A stretch of 44,150 bases of DNA from Methylococcaceae bacterium (GTDB lineage Bacteria > Pseudomonadota > Gammaproteobacteria > Methylococcales > Methylomonadaceae): the NCBI GenBank assembly GCA_947505105.1, contig CANNKG010000021.1, positions 1 through 44,150 of the forward strand, given 5' to 3'. Made by a program: the position numbers and the translations under genes. Shown one piece after another: positions 27,069 through 39,522 of this stretch. The notes beneath the pieces were generated by a model. That model worked only from the letters and a program-made list of their open reading frames with translations. It was not told the DNA's origin and searched no databases. Numbering within the stretch: the stretch's first letter is position 1; the number at the start of each line of letters is the position of its first letter.

Positions 27069-27359
27069 ATGATAAATACATCTTTCCATCTAGCCGTTTA
27101 TACCTTCCTGTTTTTTTTAATTGGTATGTATAACCCCAAATGGGCCTTATTTTTTCTAAAAAAACCTGATCGATTTACTGTCTCGATTTTTACCACCATA
27201 TTCATCATGGCAACCATGACGGTTTATGGAGAAGGTTTGCGTCAAAAAAAACAGGAAGAACAGGCTACCGAACGACTGATTAAAAATTCAGTCACACCGA
27301 CGGCCCCGGTTCCTGTTCCAGTGCCGACGCCTGCACCAGCAGCGACTAACTCAAAATAA
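27069..27359 (+). CDS. Small two-helix membrane protein, unknown
   Basis: 96 aa, not assigned to a named family. Two hydrophobic segments (about residues 6-22 and 38-54) flank a short MYNPKWALFFLKKPDRF loop that looks conserved in type. After a charged stretch (RQKKQEEQATERL) the C terminus is a Pro/Ala/Val tail. It stands alone, divergent from the SPFH gene across 124 bp and 38 bp from the convergent tesA. Confidence 0.7.
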   Translation: MINTSFHLAVYTFLFFLIGMYNPKWALFFLKKPDRFTVSIFTTIFIMATMTVYGEGLRQKKQEEQATERLIKNSVTPTAPVPVPVPTPAPAATNSK

Positions 27360-27397
27360 TGCTGTCAATATTTGCCGAACGTCACACTGCTCAATTG

Positions 27398-28006
27398 TTA
27401 AAATAGCGTTATCAATTTCGGCCAAATAGTTTCCAATATGATCGGTTGAGCTTGCGCATTCGGGTGCAAGCCATCCGTTTGCATCAGATTACTCTTAAGC
27501 GCGACATCCTCAAGAATAAAAGGCACCCAAGCGATATTTAAAGTTTTCGCGAGTGTTGCATAAACGCCATAAAACATCTCGGTATAGCGTTTCCCGTAGT
27601 TCGGTGGTATACGTATACCTAATAGTAGAACTTTTGCACCGGTTTGCTGAATTTTTTTGATGATTTCAGTCAGATTAGTTTGCATGGTGACTGGCGAGAA
27701 TCCTCTCAATCCATCATTAGCACCCAATTCCAGAATCACAATATGTGGTTTATACTGTTCCAACGACTTCGCTATCCGAGCCAAACCACCTGCTGAAGTA
27801 TCGCCCGAAATGCTATTATTAATCACCTGAAATGATTTGTTTTCAGCCTGCAACTTTTGCTGTAAGAGTGAAACCCAACCCTGCTCGGCGGTCATGCCAT
27901 AGCTGGCACTGATACTATCACCTAATACCAGAATATTTTTAGCCGATACAATTCCTGCAACCATCAATAAAACCATTGTTAATAAAACTTTTACAATATT
28001 CAACAT
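27398..28006 (-). CDS. tesA: TesA-like periplasmic esterase/lysophospholipase (GDSL/SGNH)
   Basis: 202 aa. Signal peptide (VKVLLTMVLLMVAGIVSA) followed at once by block I, ILVLGDSISASYGM, with the catalytic Ser in GDSIS. Block II Gly and block III LGANDGLRG are present; block V DGLHPNAQ supplies the Asp and His. Matches E. coli TesA (thioesterase I/protease I/lysophospholipase L1). Divergent from ybbA, as in E. coli; the two start codons overlap within CATG. Confidence 0.93.
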   Translation of the reverse strand: MLNIVKVLLTMVLLMVAGIVSAKNILVLGDSISASYGMTAEQGWVSLLQQKLQAENKSFQVINNSISGDTSAGGLARIAKSLEQYKPHIVILELGANDGLRGFSPVTMQTNLTEIIKKIQQTGAKVLLLGIRIPPNYGKRYTEMFYGVYATLAKTLNIAWVPFILEDVALKSNLMQTDGLHPNAQAQPIILETIWPKLITLF

Positions 28007-28688
28007 GCAACTTGATTCCTCAAATATTAAATTGATCGAAACTCATCAGTTAGGCAAAACCGTGCCTACCTCCAACGGTCCTCTCCATATCCTGACAGGT
28101 ATTCACCTAAGTATCAATGCCGGTGAAAGTCTTGCAATTATCGGCGCCTCCGGTTCCGGTAAATCGACTCTTTTAGGGTTATTAGCTGGGTTAGACACAC
28201 CCAGCCATGGAGAGATTCTTATTCAACAACACCCCTTTAGCACACTTGATGAAGATGGTCGCGCTAAATTGCGTAATCAATTAATGGGCTTTGTGTTCCA
28301 ATCTTTTCAATTACTGCCTAGTCTAACCGCTCTAGAAAATGTCATGTTACCGTTAGAACTATCCGGAAATCCTGATGCCAAAAGATTAGCGAGTAATTTA
28401 TTGGACCGCGTTAAACTTGGAAATCGCCTATCACACACGCCTAAACAACTTTCTGGAGGTGAGCAACAGCGGGTTGCATTAGCGCGTGCTTTTGTCACAC
28501 AACCCAAAATCTTGTTTGCCGATGAACCTACCGGAAATCTTGACAGCAAAACCGGCGCTCATATTATCGAATTGCTTTTTGAGTTGAATCAGGAACATCT
28601 AACGACGCTTATTTTAGTGACTCACGATTCGATCTTAGCCAATCGTTGTCAACGTCGCATTACCTTAGATAGCGGGATTTTAGTATGA
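28005..28688 (+). CDS. ybbA: ABC transporter ATPase, YbbA type
   Basis: 227 aa. Walker [11 protein letters not shown]-loop in [13 protein letters not shown] signature [15 protein letters not shown], Walker [13 protein letters not shown], and the H-loop VTHD: a complete LolD/MacB-type ATPase. It pairs with the permease downstream (4-bp overlap, ATGA). The ATG overlaps the tesA start; an alternative TTG lies at 28032, which would still leave the ABC domain intact. Confidence 0.92.
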   Translation: MQLDSSNIKLIETHQLGKTVPTSNGPLHILTGIHLSINAGESLAIIGASGSGKSTLLGLLAGLDTPSHGEILIQQHPFSTLDEDGRAKLRNQLMGFVFQSFQLLPSLTALENVMLPLELSGNPDAKRLASNLLDRVKLGNRLSHTPKQLSGGEQQRVALARAFVTQPKILFADEPTGNLDSKTGAHIIELLFELNQEHLTTLILVTHDSILANRCQRRITLDSGILV

Positions 28689-31168
28689 CCAAACTTCTGT
28701 TAGCGCTTCGAATGTTAAAGCGCGATTACCGCTCCGGTGAACTGACTATTTTATTGCTTGCCTTAATTATTGCAGTCACGAGTTCATCAACCATCAGTCT
28801 CTTTGCTGATCGTTTGCAACGCACCATGACCGATCAAGCGAGCGAATTTTTAGCCGCTGACTTAGTCATTACAAGCCCGGCGCTTATTCCGGCCGAATGG
28901 CTGCAACAGGCTGAGCAATTAGGATTACTTCATTCTCAAAGCGTGGAGTTTTCAAGTGTATTAATCGAAAACGATCAATTATTACTTGCCGGAATTAAAG
29001 CAGTAAGCAATCAATATCCTTTACGTGGGCATCTGAAGACCATTCAAACCGATTACACCACCGAACAAACTTACCATCACGGCCCGGCGGCTAATACCGT
29101 CTGGGTAGAAAAGCGGATTCTTTCGGCACTTGGTTTTAAACTTGGCGATACCTTACATGTCGGTGAAAAAGCGCTTTTGATTAGCGAATTACTGACCTAT
29201 GAACCCGATAAACGTGGTGATCTCTATAGTTTATCACCCAGAGTGATGATGAATGATCAGGATCTTGCCGCGACCCAAATTATTCAACCAGGAAGTCACA
29301 TCCATTATTTCTTCCATTTCGCGGGAGAAACGAAAGCGTTAACGCAATTTAAGGCATCGATTAAAGCACACTTAAATCCATCGCAACGTATTATGGATAT
29401 TCACGAAGACCGGCCCGAAGTTGGCAGCGCCATTACTCGTGCCGAACGCTATCTAGGCTTGTCGAGTATCTTAGTGATCTTGATTGCTGGCGTTGCCATC
29501 GCAATGAGTACTCGTCGCTATACCGAACGACATTTTGATACGACCGCCATTCTCAGATGCTTAGGCTGCACGGAACGAGAAATTATCGTGTTATTCAGTT
29601 ACCAAATTTTATTGATCGGATTATTTGCCTGCGTTATTGGCTGTTTAATCGGCTGGTTTGCGCAAACATTGCTGTTAAGTTTATTACAAAATTTACTACC
29701 GGCTAAAATTGCTGCACCGAGCCTGTTGGCATTGTTGCTTGGTTTTTTGACCGGCATGATTATCTTGATCAGTTTTACCTTACCGCCGTTATTAAGCCTA
29801 AAAAAAGTTCCTGCGTTGCGCGTCCTGCGTCGCGAATTACAACCTCCGCCCGCTAGCGCTTGGTTTGTGTATGGCTTATCAGCAAGTATGATTTGTTTGT
29901 TGATATGGCGATATACCAACGATATTAGTTTGACGGGTACCATTATTGGTAGCGGCTTTGTGTGTTTATTAATACTTAATCAATTAGTAAAAATGTTGTT
30001 TACGCTGCTTAAAACGCAACTACCGCACTACTCATTATACTGGCGCTTAAGCTTGCAAAATTTAATTCAGGAACGACATACAAGCATTGCGCAAATTCTC
30101 GCTTTTAGCATCACGCTGACGGCAATGATTCTTACCTTTACCGTCAAAACTGATATGGTTGATGCCTGGAAGCAACAACTTCCAGAGAACGCACCTAACA
30201 ATTTTGCGTTAAATATTTCTGAAGATCAATTATCAGCCACACAACTGGACTTAGCAGCATTAACAGGCACTTCCAGTGCTTTCTACCCAGTCGTTAGCGG
30301 TCGATTAGTTCGAATCAATGATCAACCTGTTCATCAGCGAGTTTCCAAAGAATCACGCGGTAATGAAGCTATTGAGCGGGATCTTAGCCTGACATGGGCA
30401 GAAAATTTACCGGCAAACAACCTTTTGATGGCAGGCGCGTGGTGGAATTCAGATACCCAAAATGCCGTGTCTGTCGAACAAAAACTTGCCGAAAATTTAG
30501 GGATCAAACTGGGCGATATTTTAACGTTCACAGTTGGCAGTGAGCAATTTACCGCCCAAGTAAGCAGCTTTCGAAAAGTGGATTGGGAAACGATGCAGCC
30601 CAATTTTTATATGATTTTGACTCCCTCAACTTTAGCTAGTTTTCCTCATACCTATATGACGAGTTTTTATCTTGCTGCTGATAAGAAAAATCATTTCAAT
30701 CAATTCTTAAAGAAATATTCAAATGTGATGATTCTGGAAGTGGATTTAATCTTGGCCCAGTTTAAGATGATTCTTGCCCAGATTACCGAGGCCATGAATT
30801 ATCTATTTTACTTGGCCTTTGCTGCGGGTTTTACGGTACTATTCGCCGCGATTTATTCAACCTTAGATCAGCGGATATATAAAGGCGCGCTAATGCGTAC
30901 CTTAGGTGCAAATAGAAGGCTATTGAATACAATTCATTTATTCGAATATGCTTTGCTTGGATTACTGTCAGGACTCTTAGCCATTGTATTATCCGAGGTG
31001 GTGCTTTTTTGTTTATATCGTTATGCGCTACATTTAGAATATCGAGTTAACTTCTTAATTTGGCTGATTGTCCCGTTATGCGCAACCGGTATGATTAGTC
31101 TTACCGGATTCTTCGCTTTGCGCCGAGTGACCGAGCAAGCCCCTTTACAGGTATTGCAACAGCTATAA
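28685..31168 (+). CDS. ybbP: FtsX-like ABC permease, YbbP type
   Basis: 827 aa. One N-terminal helix (ILLLALIIAVTSSSTISLFA), a large periplasmic domain, two FtsX-type permease domains: helices around residues 260-385 (YLGLSSILVILIAGVAIAMS, ILRCLGCTEREI) and 700-815 (AGFTVLFAAIYSTLDQR, LMRTLGANRRLL), with two more helices near 400-440. This duplicated layout is the YbbP family. Substrate unknown; the tesA neighbourhood has suggested lipid or hydrophobic export. It ends 7 bp from the convergent thyA. Confidence 0.9.
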   Translation: MTKLLLALRMLKRDYRSGELTILLLALIIAVTSSSTISLFADRLQRTMTDQASEFLAADLVITSPALIPAEWLQQAEQLGLLHSQSVEFSSVLIENDQLLLAGIKAVSNQYPLRGHLKTIQTDYTTEQTYHHGPAANTVWVEKRILSALGFKLGDTLHVGEKALLISELLTYEPDKRGDLYSLSPRVMMNDQDLAATQIIQPGSHIHYFFHFAGETKALTQFKASIKAHLNPSQRIMDIHEDRPEVGSAITRAERYLGLSSILVILIAGVAIAMSTRRYTERHFDTTAILRCLGCTEREIIVLFSYQILLIGLFACVIGCLIGWFAQTLLLSLLQNLLPAKIAAPSLLALLLGFLTGMIILISFTLPPLLSLKKVPALRVLRRELQPPPASAWFVYGLSASMICLLIWRYTNDISLTGTIIGSGFVCLLILNQLVKMLFTLLKTQLPHYSLYWRLSLQNLIQERHTSIAQILAFSITLTAMILTFTVKTDMVDAWKQQLPENAPNNFALNISEDQLSATQLDLAALTGTSSAFYPVVSGRLVRINDQPVHQRVSKESRGNEAIERDLSLTWAENLPANNLLMAGAWWNSDTQNAVSVEQKLAENLGIKLGDILTFTVGSEQFTAQVSSFRKVDWETMQPNFYMILTPSTLASFPHTYMTSFYLAADKKNHFNQFLKKYSNVMILEVDLILAQFKMILAQITEAMNYLFYLAFAAGFTVLFAAIYSTLDQRIYKGALMRTLGANRRLLNTIHLFEYALLGLLSGLLAIVLSEVVLFCLYRYALHLEYRVNFLIWLIVPLCATGMISLTGFFALRRVTEQAPLQVLQQL

Positions 31169-31175
31169 CAACTCA

Positions 31176-32009
31176 TTAAATCGATATCGGCGCTTTAATA
31201 TGATCGTGCGCCTGATAATCGATCAAAGTAATATCATCAAACTGGTAATCAAAAATAGATTCCGGACGCCGATTAAACACTAACTTCGGTAAAGCGAGAG
31301 GTTTACGGCGTATTTGGAGTTTTGCCTGTTGCAGGTGATTTAAATATAAATGCACGTCGCCACCAGTCCAAATCAATTCTCCCACCTCTAAATCACATTG
31401 TTGAGCCAGCATATGAGTCAGCAAGGCATAACTTGCTATATTAAATGGCAACCCTAGAAAAGTATCGCAGCTTCTTTGATAAAGTTGGCAAGATAATTTG
31501 TTATTAGCCACATAGAACTGAAACAGAACATGACAAGGAGCCAAGGCCATCTTACCTTGGCTAACATTATCCTGAGGCTTGATACTTTCATCGGGAAGAT
31601 CAGCAACGTTCCAAGCTGAAACAATGAGGCGTCGACTATTGGGCTTTTGCCGAATTTGATCGATTAACAGACTTATTTGATCAATCTGTCGACCATCGGC
31701 GGTCGGCCATGACCGCCACTGTTTGCCGTAAACCGGGCCCAAATTACCTTCACTGTCAGCCCATTCGTTCCAGATCGTGACATTATTTTCCAATAAATAA
31801 TTAATGTTGGTTTCACCCTTTAGAAACCAAAGTAACTCATAGATAATCGATTTTAAATGTATTTTTTTAGTCGTAATTAACGGAAAACCATCCGCTAAGT
31901 TAAAACGCAATTGAGTGCCGAAAATCGATAGCGTGCCACTACCAGTTCGATCACCTTTTGTATGACCTTCGATAAGAATTTTTTGCAATAAATCCAGATA
32001 TTGTTTCAT
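31176..32009 (-). CDS. thyA: Thymidylate synthase
   Basis: 277 aa. Converts dUMP to dTMP with methylene-tetrahydrofolate. [11 protein letters not shown] (phosphate-binding Arg21), the [21 protein letters not shown] region, and the active site [11 protein letters not shown] with Cys159 are present, as are [26 protein letters not shown] and GDVHLYLNH. Slightly longer than the 264-aa E. coli enzyme because of a short insert around residues 143-153. Overlaps lgt by 4 bp, the common lgt-thyA pair. Confidence 0.97.
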   Translation of the reverse strand: MKQYLDLLQKILIEGHTKGDRTGSGTLSIFGTQLRFNLADGFPLITTKKIHLKSIIYELLWFLKGETNINYLLENNVTIWNEWADSEGNLGPVYGKQWRSWPTADGRQIDQISLLIDQIRQKPNSRRLIVSAWNVADLPDESIKPQDNVSQGKMALAPCHVLFQFYVANNKLSCQLYQRSCDTFLGLPFNIASYALLTHMLAQQCDLEVGELIWTGGDVHLYLNHLQQAKLQIRRKPLALPKLVFNRRPESIFDYQFDDITLIDYQAHDHIKAPISI

Positions 32010-32791
32010 GAGTGCTTATTGGAATAGGCGAAATAGATTAATCCGGCCCCTATTATAATCATCGGAGTCGATAAAATCTGCCCCATTGTCAACCAATCTA
32101 ATGCGATAAATCCCAAATGTGCATCAGGCATTCTAAAAAATTCAACCGTAAACCGAAAAACGCCATACATCCCGATAGCCATTCCTGTTGCCGCCATCAT
32201 CGGCCTTAGTTTTCGAGTATACCACCACAAAATAAGATATAGCATAGCGCCTTCCAAGAAGGCTTCGTATAATTGCGATGGATGTCGAGGCAAGGGACCA
32301 CCATTTGGAAAAACCATCCCCCACGGTACATCGGTAGTTCGTCCCCACAATTCAGAGTTGATAAAATTACCGATTCGCCCGGCTAATAAGCCGATAGGCG
32401 ATAGCGGTGCGATGAAATCAGTTAATTCGAATAGTTGACATTGGACATTTTTCGAAAACCACCACATTGCGATAAATACACCCAGCATGCCCCCATGAAA
32501 AGACATACCACCCTGCCATATTTTAAACAACATGAGCGGATCAGCTAAAAATTGACTGAAATTGTAAAACAACACATAACCAATGCGTCCACCCAAAACA
32601 ACACCTAATGCCCCATAATAAACCAGATCTTCTACCTGTAATGGGGTTACAGGAGATGACGCCATGAGCGCCCGTTTTTTACCAACAAGCCATACAAAGG
32701 CAAAACCAATTAAGTACATTAAGCCATACCAATGGACTTTTATCGGTCCTAAGGTTACAGCAATCGGGTCAATTTCCGGATAGGTCAGCAT
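32006..32791 (-). CDS. lgt: Prolipoprotein diacylglyceryl transferase
   Basis: 261 aa inner-membrane enzyme with about seven helices. It transfers diacylglycerol to the lipobox Cys of prolipoproteins. The signature [14 protein letters not shown] is intact, as are the essential His region [11 protein letters not shown] and the [13 protein letters not shown] segment. It starts 3 bp after gyrB ends, and its end overlaps thyA, so gyrB-lgt-thyA may be co-transcribed. Confidence 0.97.
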   Translation of the reverse strand: MLTYPEIDPIAVTLGPIKVHWYGLMYLIGFAFVWLVGKKRALMASSPVTPLQVEDLVYYGALGVVLGGRIGYVLFYNFSQFLADPLMLFKIWQGGMSFHGGMLGVFIAMWWFSKNVQCQLFELTDFIAPLSPIGLLAGRIGNFINSELWGRTTDVPWGMVFPNGGPLPRHPSQLYEAFLEGAMLYLILWWYTRKLRPMMAATGMAIGMYGVFRFTVEFFRMPDAHLGFIALDWLTMGQILSTPMIIIGAGLIYFAYSNKHS

Positions 32792-32794
32792 AGT

Positions 32795-35209
<2,415 letters not shown>

Positions 35210-35241
35210 CTATATCTCACTATTGCATATACATAATTTAG

Positions 35242-35257
35242 TGTTTCACGTGAAACA
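35242..35257. promoter_or_regulatory. parS centromere-like site in the gyrB-recF gap
   Basis: TGTTTCACGTGAAACA, a perfect 16-bp palindrome identical to the widely conserved bacterial parS consensus. It ends one base before the recF stop codon. The window also encodes ParA and ParB, and the replication genes dnaA, dnaN, recF and gyrB surround the site, as expected for an origin-proximal centromere. Confidence 0.95.
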
Positions 35258-36331
35258 TTATGCTTGTTGAATTTTTCCATGTTCCACGTGGAACACTTGT
35301 AAACTTTGATGTGACTGAAAATCACCGAATTCATTTAATTCTGTTGCAGAAATAAAGACTTGAATTTTTAAATTAATTAAATGGTCCAAAAAAATATTTC
35401 TATTAAATATATCTAATTCAGCAGTTAAATCATCAATTAAAATACACGCCATTTTACTAGATCGCAGACGTAACAATTGAATTTGTGCAATTTTAAGCGA
35501 CAAAACCAACAACTTTAATTGCCCTCTCGACACAAAATCTTTTGCTAATTTGTTATTTACCATTAGAGAAAAATCACTACGGTGAGGCCCGTGCTGGGTA
35601 AATCCATAGCGCAAATCTTTTTCCAGGTCTTGATGGAGAAGCGCCAGAAAATCTGATTCAGAATCCCAGCCGGGTAAAAATTTGATTGAAATATTTTTTA
35701 AATTTAAAAAATAACGACAATTTTCATAAAAAAATGGACTTAATTCCTCAAGATACTGGGCTCGCAGTATTGTCAATTGCTTAGCGTAAGTTACAAGTTC
35801 ATTATCCCAAACAGCTATTTGTTTAATTAATCTTGATTTTAATATGGCATTTCGTTGTAACAACGTTTTCTTATAATTACGCCAAATAGATAAAAATGTG
35901 TCATTTTGGTTAAAAAGCCCCCAATCGATGAATTCACGTCGAATCCCTGAACCACCATCCAAGAGCTGATAACTTTTAGGGTGAATTAACTGAATAGGCA
36001 AAGCGTAAGCCAGATCTGATCGTTTACATTTAGAATTCTGATTTATATGAATCTCACATTCCTTGCCAGTAAACTGTATACCCAGATGAGTCAGGATGCC
36101 ATTTTCTTGTTCAACCTGTCCAGAAACAACCAAATCAGCAAAATTTTCATTAATAATATTTCTGACATTATTAGTTCGAAATGAACTAGCACGTCCCAAA
36201 ATGAATATAGCTTCCAATAACGAAGATTTACCACTGCCATTTTGTCCATAAATCAAATTGAACGTTGCAGGTCTAATAGATGCATTAACGATATTCCTTA
36301 CCCGATAGATATCCAATTTTTGCAAACACAT
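35258..36331 (-). CDS. recF: RecF recombination mediator
   Basis: 357 aa SMC-like ATPase that loads RecA at gaps. Walker A YGQNGSGKSSLLEAI near residue 30, the signature SRGQLKLLVLSLKIAQ, and Walker B CILIDDLTAELD near 295. It sits in the standard dnaA-dnaN-recF-gyrB order, 11 bp after dnaN. The second parS-like palindrome lies inside its 3' coding region, so the encoded HVEHGK tail is partly constrained by it. Confidence 0.96.
   Translation of the reverse strand: MCLQKLDIYRVRNIVNASIRPATFNLIYGQNGSGKSSLLEAIFILGRASSFRTNNVRNIINENFADLVVSGQVEQENGILTHLGIQFTGKECEIHINQNSKCKRSDLAYALPIQLIHPKSYQLLDGGSGIRREFIDWGLFNQNDTFLSIWRNYKKTLLQRNAILKSRLIKQIAVWDNELVTYAKQLTILRAQYLEELSPFFYENCRYFLNLKNISIKFLPGWDSESDFLALLHQDLEKDLRYGFTQHGPHRSDFSLMVNNKLAKDFVSRGQLKLLVLSLKIAQIQLLRLRSSKMACILIDDLTAELDIFNRNIFLDHLINLKIQVFISATELNEFGDFQSHQSLQVFHVEHGKIQQA
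35280..35295. promoter_or_regulatory. Second parS-like palindrome inside the recF 3' end
   Basis: TGTTCCACGTGGAACA, a perfect palindrome that differs from the parS consensus by one symmetric pair of changes (T to C and A to G). It lies 38 bp centre-to-centre from the consensus site at 35242. Variants of this kind are known as functional parS in several bacteria; binding here is inference. Confidence 0.8.
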
Positions 36332-36342
36332 GAAACAATTAT

Positions 36343-37443
36343 TTATAAACGCATTGACATCACAATATATTTATAGGTATCTGACTGAGGATCTTCGATA
36401 AAGCAGGTGCTTGAGTTCGAGGCAAAACGCAAAACAGCTAACTCCGAATTTAGATTATTTAGGGCATCGAGTAAATACTGAACATTAAACGCAATCGATT
36501 GGGGCTCATCATTAAATTCAATTGATAACTCTTCCTCGGCTTCTTCATGCTCTGGATTATGCGAACTCATTTTTAAACTATCCTTGGAAATATCGAACAT
36601 TACCCCTTTTACTTTTTCATTTGACAAAATTGCAACACGCGTCAAAGCTTCTTTAAAGATTTGCTTTGAAATAACAATACTATTTAAAAACGATTGATTA
36701 AATACTTTGCCGAAATCAGGATATTTAGCGTCTACCAATTTGGCAGAAAAGATGACATTTTTGATAAAAACTCTAATATTATTCGCTGAAAATTCAATTT
36801 GCAGATCAACTTCTGGCTCATCAAGCAAACGGCTTAGCTCAATAACAGCCTTTCTTGGCAAAACAACTTTTGCTTCATATCCGGTCGGGTAATCTAATTG
36901 ATCATCAAAAATTGCCAATCGATGCCCATCAGAAGAAACTAATTTAAATTTTTGGTTAGATATACTTAAGAGTAATGCATTTAAATAAAAACGGACATCC
37001 TGATTAGCCATACAAAAAATGGTCTTATCCAGCGCTGTTTTTAGCTTTCCGGCATTAATGGTAAATTGATGGGTAAATTCAGTTTCAATAAAATTTGGGT
37101 AATGTTCAGCTGGCAATGAACTTAAAACAAATCGACTTCGCCCTGAAGATATTCTTATCTTATCATTAACATGGTCAACTTTAAGTTGAGCCTGAAGGGG
37201 CAATAAGCGACAGATATCGAGTAACTTTCTAGCTGGAACGGTTAATTTACCTAATTGAGTTGTGTCAATAACAATCCTGACGACAATTTGTATTTCCAAA
37301 TCAGTACCCGTCAAAATTAAAAATTCATCACCTAAAGATATTAATACATTGGACAAAATAGGCATGGTTTGCCGCTTTTCAATAACATTTACAATTTGCT
37401 GCAAAGGCGTTAACAATTGATCTCTATTTATCGTAAATTTCAT
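36343..37443 (-). CDS. dnaN: DNA polymerase III beta clamp
   Basis: 366 aa sliding clamp, the usual length, made of three similar domains of about 120 residues. It opens MKFTINRDQLLTPLQQIVNVIEKRQTMPILSNVLI and ends with CFIEDPQSDTYKYIVMSMRL, the conserved PMR/SMRL-type C terminus. SSDGHRLAI and LPRKAVIELSRLL in the middle are family signatures. It follows dnaA by 89 bp and precedes recF by 11 bp. Confidence 0.98.
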   Translation of the reverse strand: MKFTINRDQLLTPLQQIVNVIEKRQTMPILSNVLISLGDEFLILTGTDLEIQIVVRIVIDTTQLGKLTVPARKLLDICRLLPLQAQLKVDHVNDKIRISSGRSRFVLSSLPAEHYPNFIETEFTHQFTINAGKLKTALDKTIFCMANQDVRFYLNALLLSISNQKFKLVSSDGHRLAIFDDQLDYPTGYEAKVVLPRKAVIELSRLLDEPEVDLQIEFSANNIRVFIKNVIFSAKLVDAKYPDFGKVFNQSFLNSIVISKQIFKEALTRVAILSNEKVKGVMFDISKDSLKMSSHNPEHEEAEEELSIEFNDEPQSIAFNVQYLLDALNNLNSELAVLRFASNSSTCFIEDPQSDTYKYIVMSMRL

Positions 37444-37532
37444 ATTAAGCTATTAATATTGTTATTAGAAATTATCAAATTCGTGAAACATAAATTAAAT
37501 CACGAGAAAACAAAGTCGATCAACATTTGAAG

Positions 37533-38852
37533 CTAATGCGACAATGTGCGCAACAAATTGGCATAATCCGTTGCAACCTTACTATCACTTTCTTTCAGCT
37601 CGATAACCCGTTTACATGCATTAATAACAGTAGTGTGATCACGTCCGCCAAAGGCATTGCCAATTTCAGGATAACTATACGAAGTGAGTTCACGCGCTAG
37701 GGCCATTGCAATCTGCCTAGGGCGAGTAATTGATTGGCGTCTGTTTTTAGAGGATAAATCAGCTATCCTGATTTTAAAATATTCAGCAACGGTCTTCTGA
37801 ATATTATCAATATTAACCAATTTATCTTGTAGTGAAATTAAATCATGCAATGCTTCTTTGGTAAACTCAGTGGTAATCGGCTTACCGGTAAATTGAGAAT
37901 TAGCAATAACACGTCTTAAAGCCCCCTCCAGATCCCGAACATTTGAAGGAATTCGTTTAGCAATAAAAAATGCAACTTCCTGAGATAAGTCAACATTCAC
38001 TAAATTTGCCTTTTTCATCAAAATTGCCGCCCGAGTTTCCATATCTGGCGGCTCGATAGCAACTGGCAACCCAGAACTAAATCTTGATTTTAAACGATCC
38101 TCAAGACCGACAATTTCCTTTGGATATTTATCGCAAGTTAACACCACCTGATGTTTTTTTTCCAAGAGTGTATTAAACGTATGAAAAAACTCCTCTTGGG
38201 AACGTTCCTTGCCCGCAAAAAATTGAATATCATCGATAAGTAAGGTATCTACTCCTCGATAATACTCTTTAAACGTATTAATAGAATTTTGTTGTAAGGC
38301 CTTTACCATATCCTGGACAAATTTTTCGGAGTGTAAGTAAACCACATTAGCCGATGGATTTTTTTCTAAAATAGCATTTCCAATTGCATGCATCATATGC
38401 GTTTTTCCTAGCCCCGAACTTCCGTAAATCAGCAAAGGATTATATGCTTTCCCTATATTTTCAGACACTTGCATAGAAGCTGCGCGCGCAAGTTGATTAG
38501 ACTTACCCTCCACAAAACTTTCAAAAGTAAAAGCCCGATTCAAATAATTCGGTCGTGACTTTTTAATATTTTGAGTTGGCGTTGGATTATTGGTAGTTTT
38601 AGGAATGACTGATTGCTTGGACCCGATCTCCAAAATTAATTCTAATTTTTCTTTTGAAAAATCATGTATAACCTCCTCAATTTTTCTTAAATGATGTTCT
38701 TTTACCCAATCTAAAACAAAGCGGTTAGGTGCTAACAAACGTATTTTATCTTCGGTTTGTATCGCTTGAAGAGGTCTTATCCAGGTGCTGAAATCGCCCG
38801 AAGATAATTCATTTTCAAGTTTTGCAAGGCAAGTATTCCAAATTGAACTCAT
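37533..38852 (-). CDS. dnaA: Chromosomal replication initiator DnaA
   Basis: 439 aa. The N-terminal DnaB/DiaA-binding domain ([24 protein letters not shown]) is followed by a short linker, the AAA+ core ([21 protein letters not shown], Walker [18 protein letters not shown], Walker [13 protein letters not shown]), and the DNA-binding domain with [36 protein letters not shown]. The shorter-than-E. coli length comes from a reduced linker. It diverges from rpmH across 165 bp. Confidence 0.98.
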   Translation of the reverse strand: MSSIWNTCLAKLENELSSGDFSTWIRPLQAIQTEDKIRLLAPNRFVLDWVKEHHLRKIEEVIHDFSKEKLELILEIGSKQSVIPKTTNNPTPTQNIKKSRPNYLNRAFTFESFVEGKSNQLARAASMQVSENIGKAYNPLLIYGSSGLGKTHMMHAIGNAILEKNPSANVVYLHSEKFVQDMVKALQQNSINTFKEYYRGVDTLLIDDIQFFAGKERSQEEFFHTFNTLLEKKHQVVLTCDKYPKEIVGLEDRLKSRFSSGLPVAIEPPDMETRAAILMKKANLVNVDLSQEVAFFIAKRIPSNVRDLEGALRRVIANSQFTGKPITTEFTKEALHDLISLQDKLVNIDNIQKTVAEYFKIRIADLSSKNRRQSITRPRQIAMALARELTSYSYPEIGNAFGGRDHTTVINACKRVIELKESDSKVATDYANLLRTLSH

Positions 38853-39017
38853 TTAGCTTATATAATATGAAAAGTTAACGGTTATTTAGGCTTAGAGCCC
38901 TAGTTTATAAATAAAAGAGCTAGTCACAGATTGACTAGTTAGAATATTTATTTTATCATCCTGAGTCTTTTTTATCTGTTTTTTGTTAACGCTCCATTAT
39001 TCGAGGATTCACATCTC
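38853..39017. other. dnaA-rpmH divergent region, possible origin neighbourhood
   Basis: 165-bp AT-rich gap where coding direction switches from leftward to rightward. In pseudomonads oriC lies here. I find no cluster of TTATCCACA-type DnaA boxes in it. It contains an imperfect hairpin AGCTAGTC (38928-38935) / GACTAGTT (38943-38950) and the rpmH promoter. Confidence 0.5.
38941..38969 (+). promoter_or_regulatory. Probable sigma-70 promoter of the rpmH operon
   Basis: TTGACT (38941-38946) and TATCAT (38964-38969) with a 17-base spacer; each hexamer has one mismatch to consensus. Transcription would start near 38977, about 40 bases before the rpmH ATG, and run into rnpA, yidD, yidC and mnmE. Confidence 0.65.
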
Positions 39018-39152
39018 ATGAAAAGAACATACCAACCAAGTAAAATTAAACGTGCAAGAACTCATGGCTTTCGTGCTCGCATGGCAACAGTCGGCGGACG
39101 CAAAGTACTTAACGCTCGTAGAGCAAAAGGTCGCTTTGAATTAACCGTGTAA
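39018..39152 (+). CDS. rpmH: 50S ribosomal protein L34
   Basis: 44 aa, a complete L34: [20 protein letters not shown] ... [27 protein letters not shown] ribosome-binding site lies about 10 bases upstream. It is followed with one base between by the rnpA start. Confidence 0.98.
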   Translation: MKRTYQPSKIKRARTHGFRARMATVGGRKVLNARRAKGRFELTV

Positions 39153-39153
39153 C

Positions 39154-39522
39154 TTGGCCGAAGAAACTAATAGCTTTCCCTCTCGTCTAAGAATACTGAA
39201 ACCGTCAGATTATAAAAAAGTTTTTTCGATTCCCATAAAATCAACCGATAAATATTTTACGGTATTGGTAATTAGAAATGAACTTCAACACGCCAGATTA
39301 GGCTTAGCAATTGCAAAAAAAACTATTCGTCGCGCTGTTGATCGGAATCTTTTAAAAAGAGTGATCAGGGAAAGCTTCAGAATCCAGCAACGAGAGCTTG
39401 GAACTATGGATATTGTTGTGTTAGCTCGTAAAGAAGCCTTAGAGGTTCCTTTAATACAATTAAGAAGCTCTTTACAAAAGCATTGGAATAAACTTGTGGA
39501 TCGATGCAATTCATACTCATAA
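39154..39522 (+). CDS. rnpA: Ribonuclease P protein component
   Basis: 122 aa. Binds the RNase P RNA and helps mature tRNA 5' ends. The RNR motif region is [29 protein letters not shown], and [17 protein letters not shown] matches the family start. Initiation is at a TTG directly after the rpmH stop with no ribosome-binding site of its own, so translation probably depends on ribosomes leaving rpmH. Its end overlaps yidD by 19 bp. Confidence 0.95.
   Translation: MAEETNSFPSRLRILKPSDYKKVFSIPIKSTDKYFTVLVIRNELQHARLGLAIAKKTIRRAVDRNLLKRVIRESFRIQQRELGTMDIVVLARKEALEVPLIQLRSSLQKHWNKLVDRCNSYS

Noticed and set aside
37481-37490. TCGTGAAACA in the dnaA-dnaN gap as a third parS
   Set aside because: Only a half-site; the other half of the palindrome is absent.
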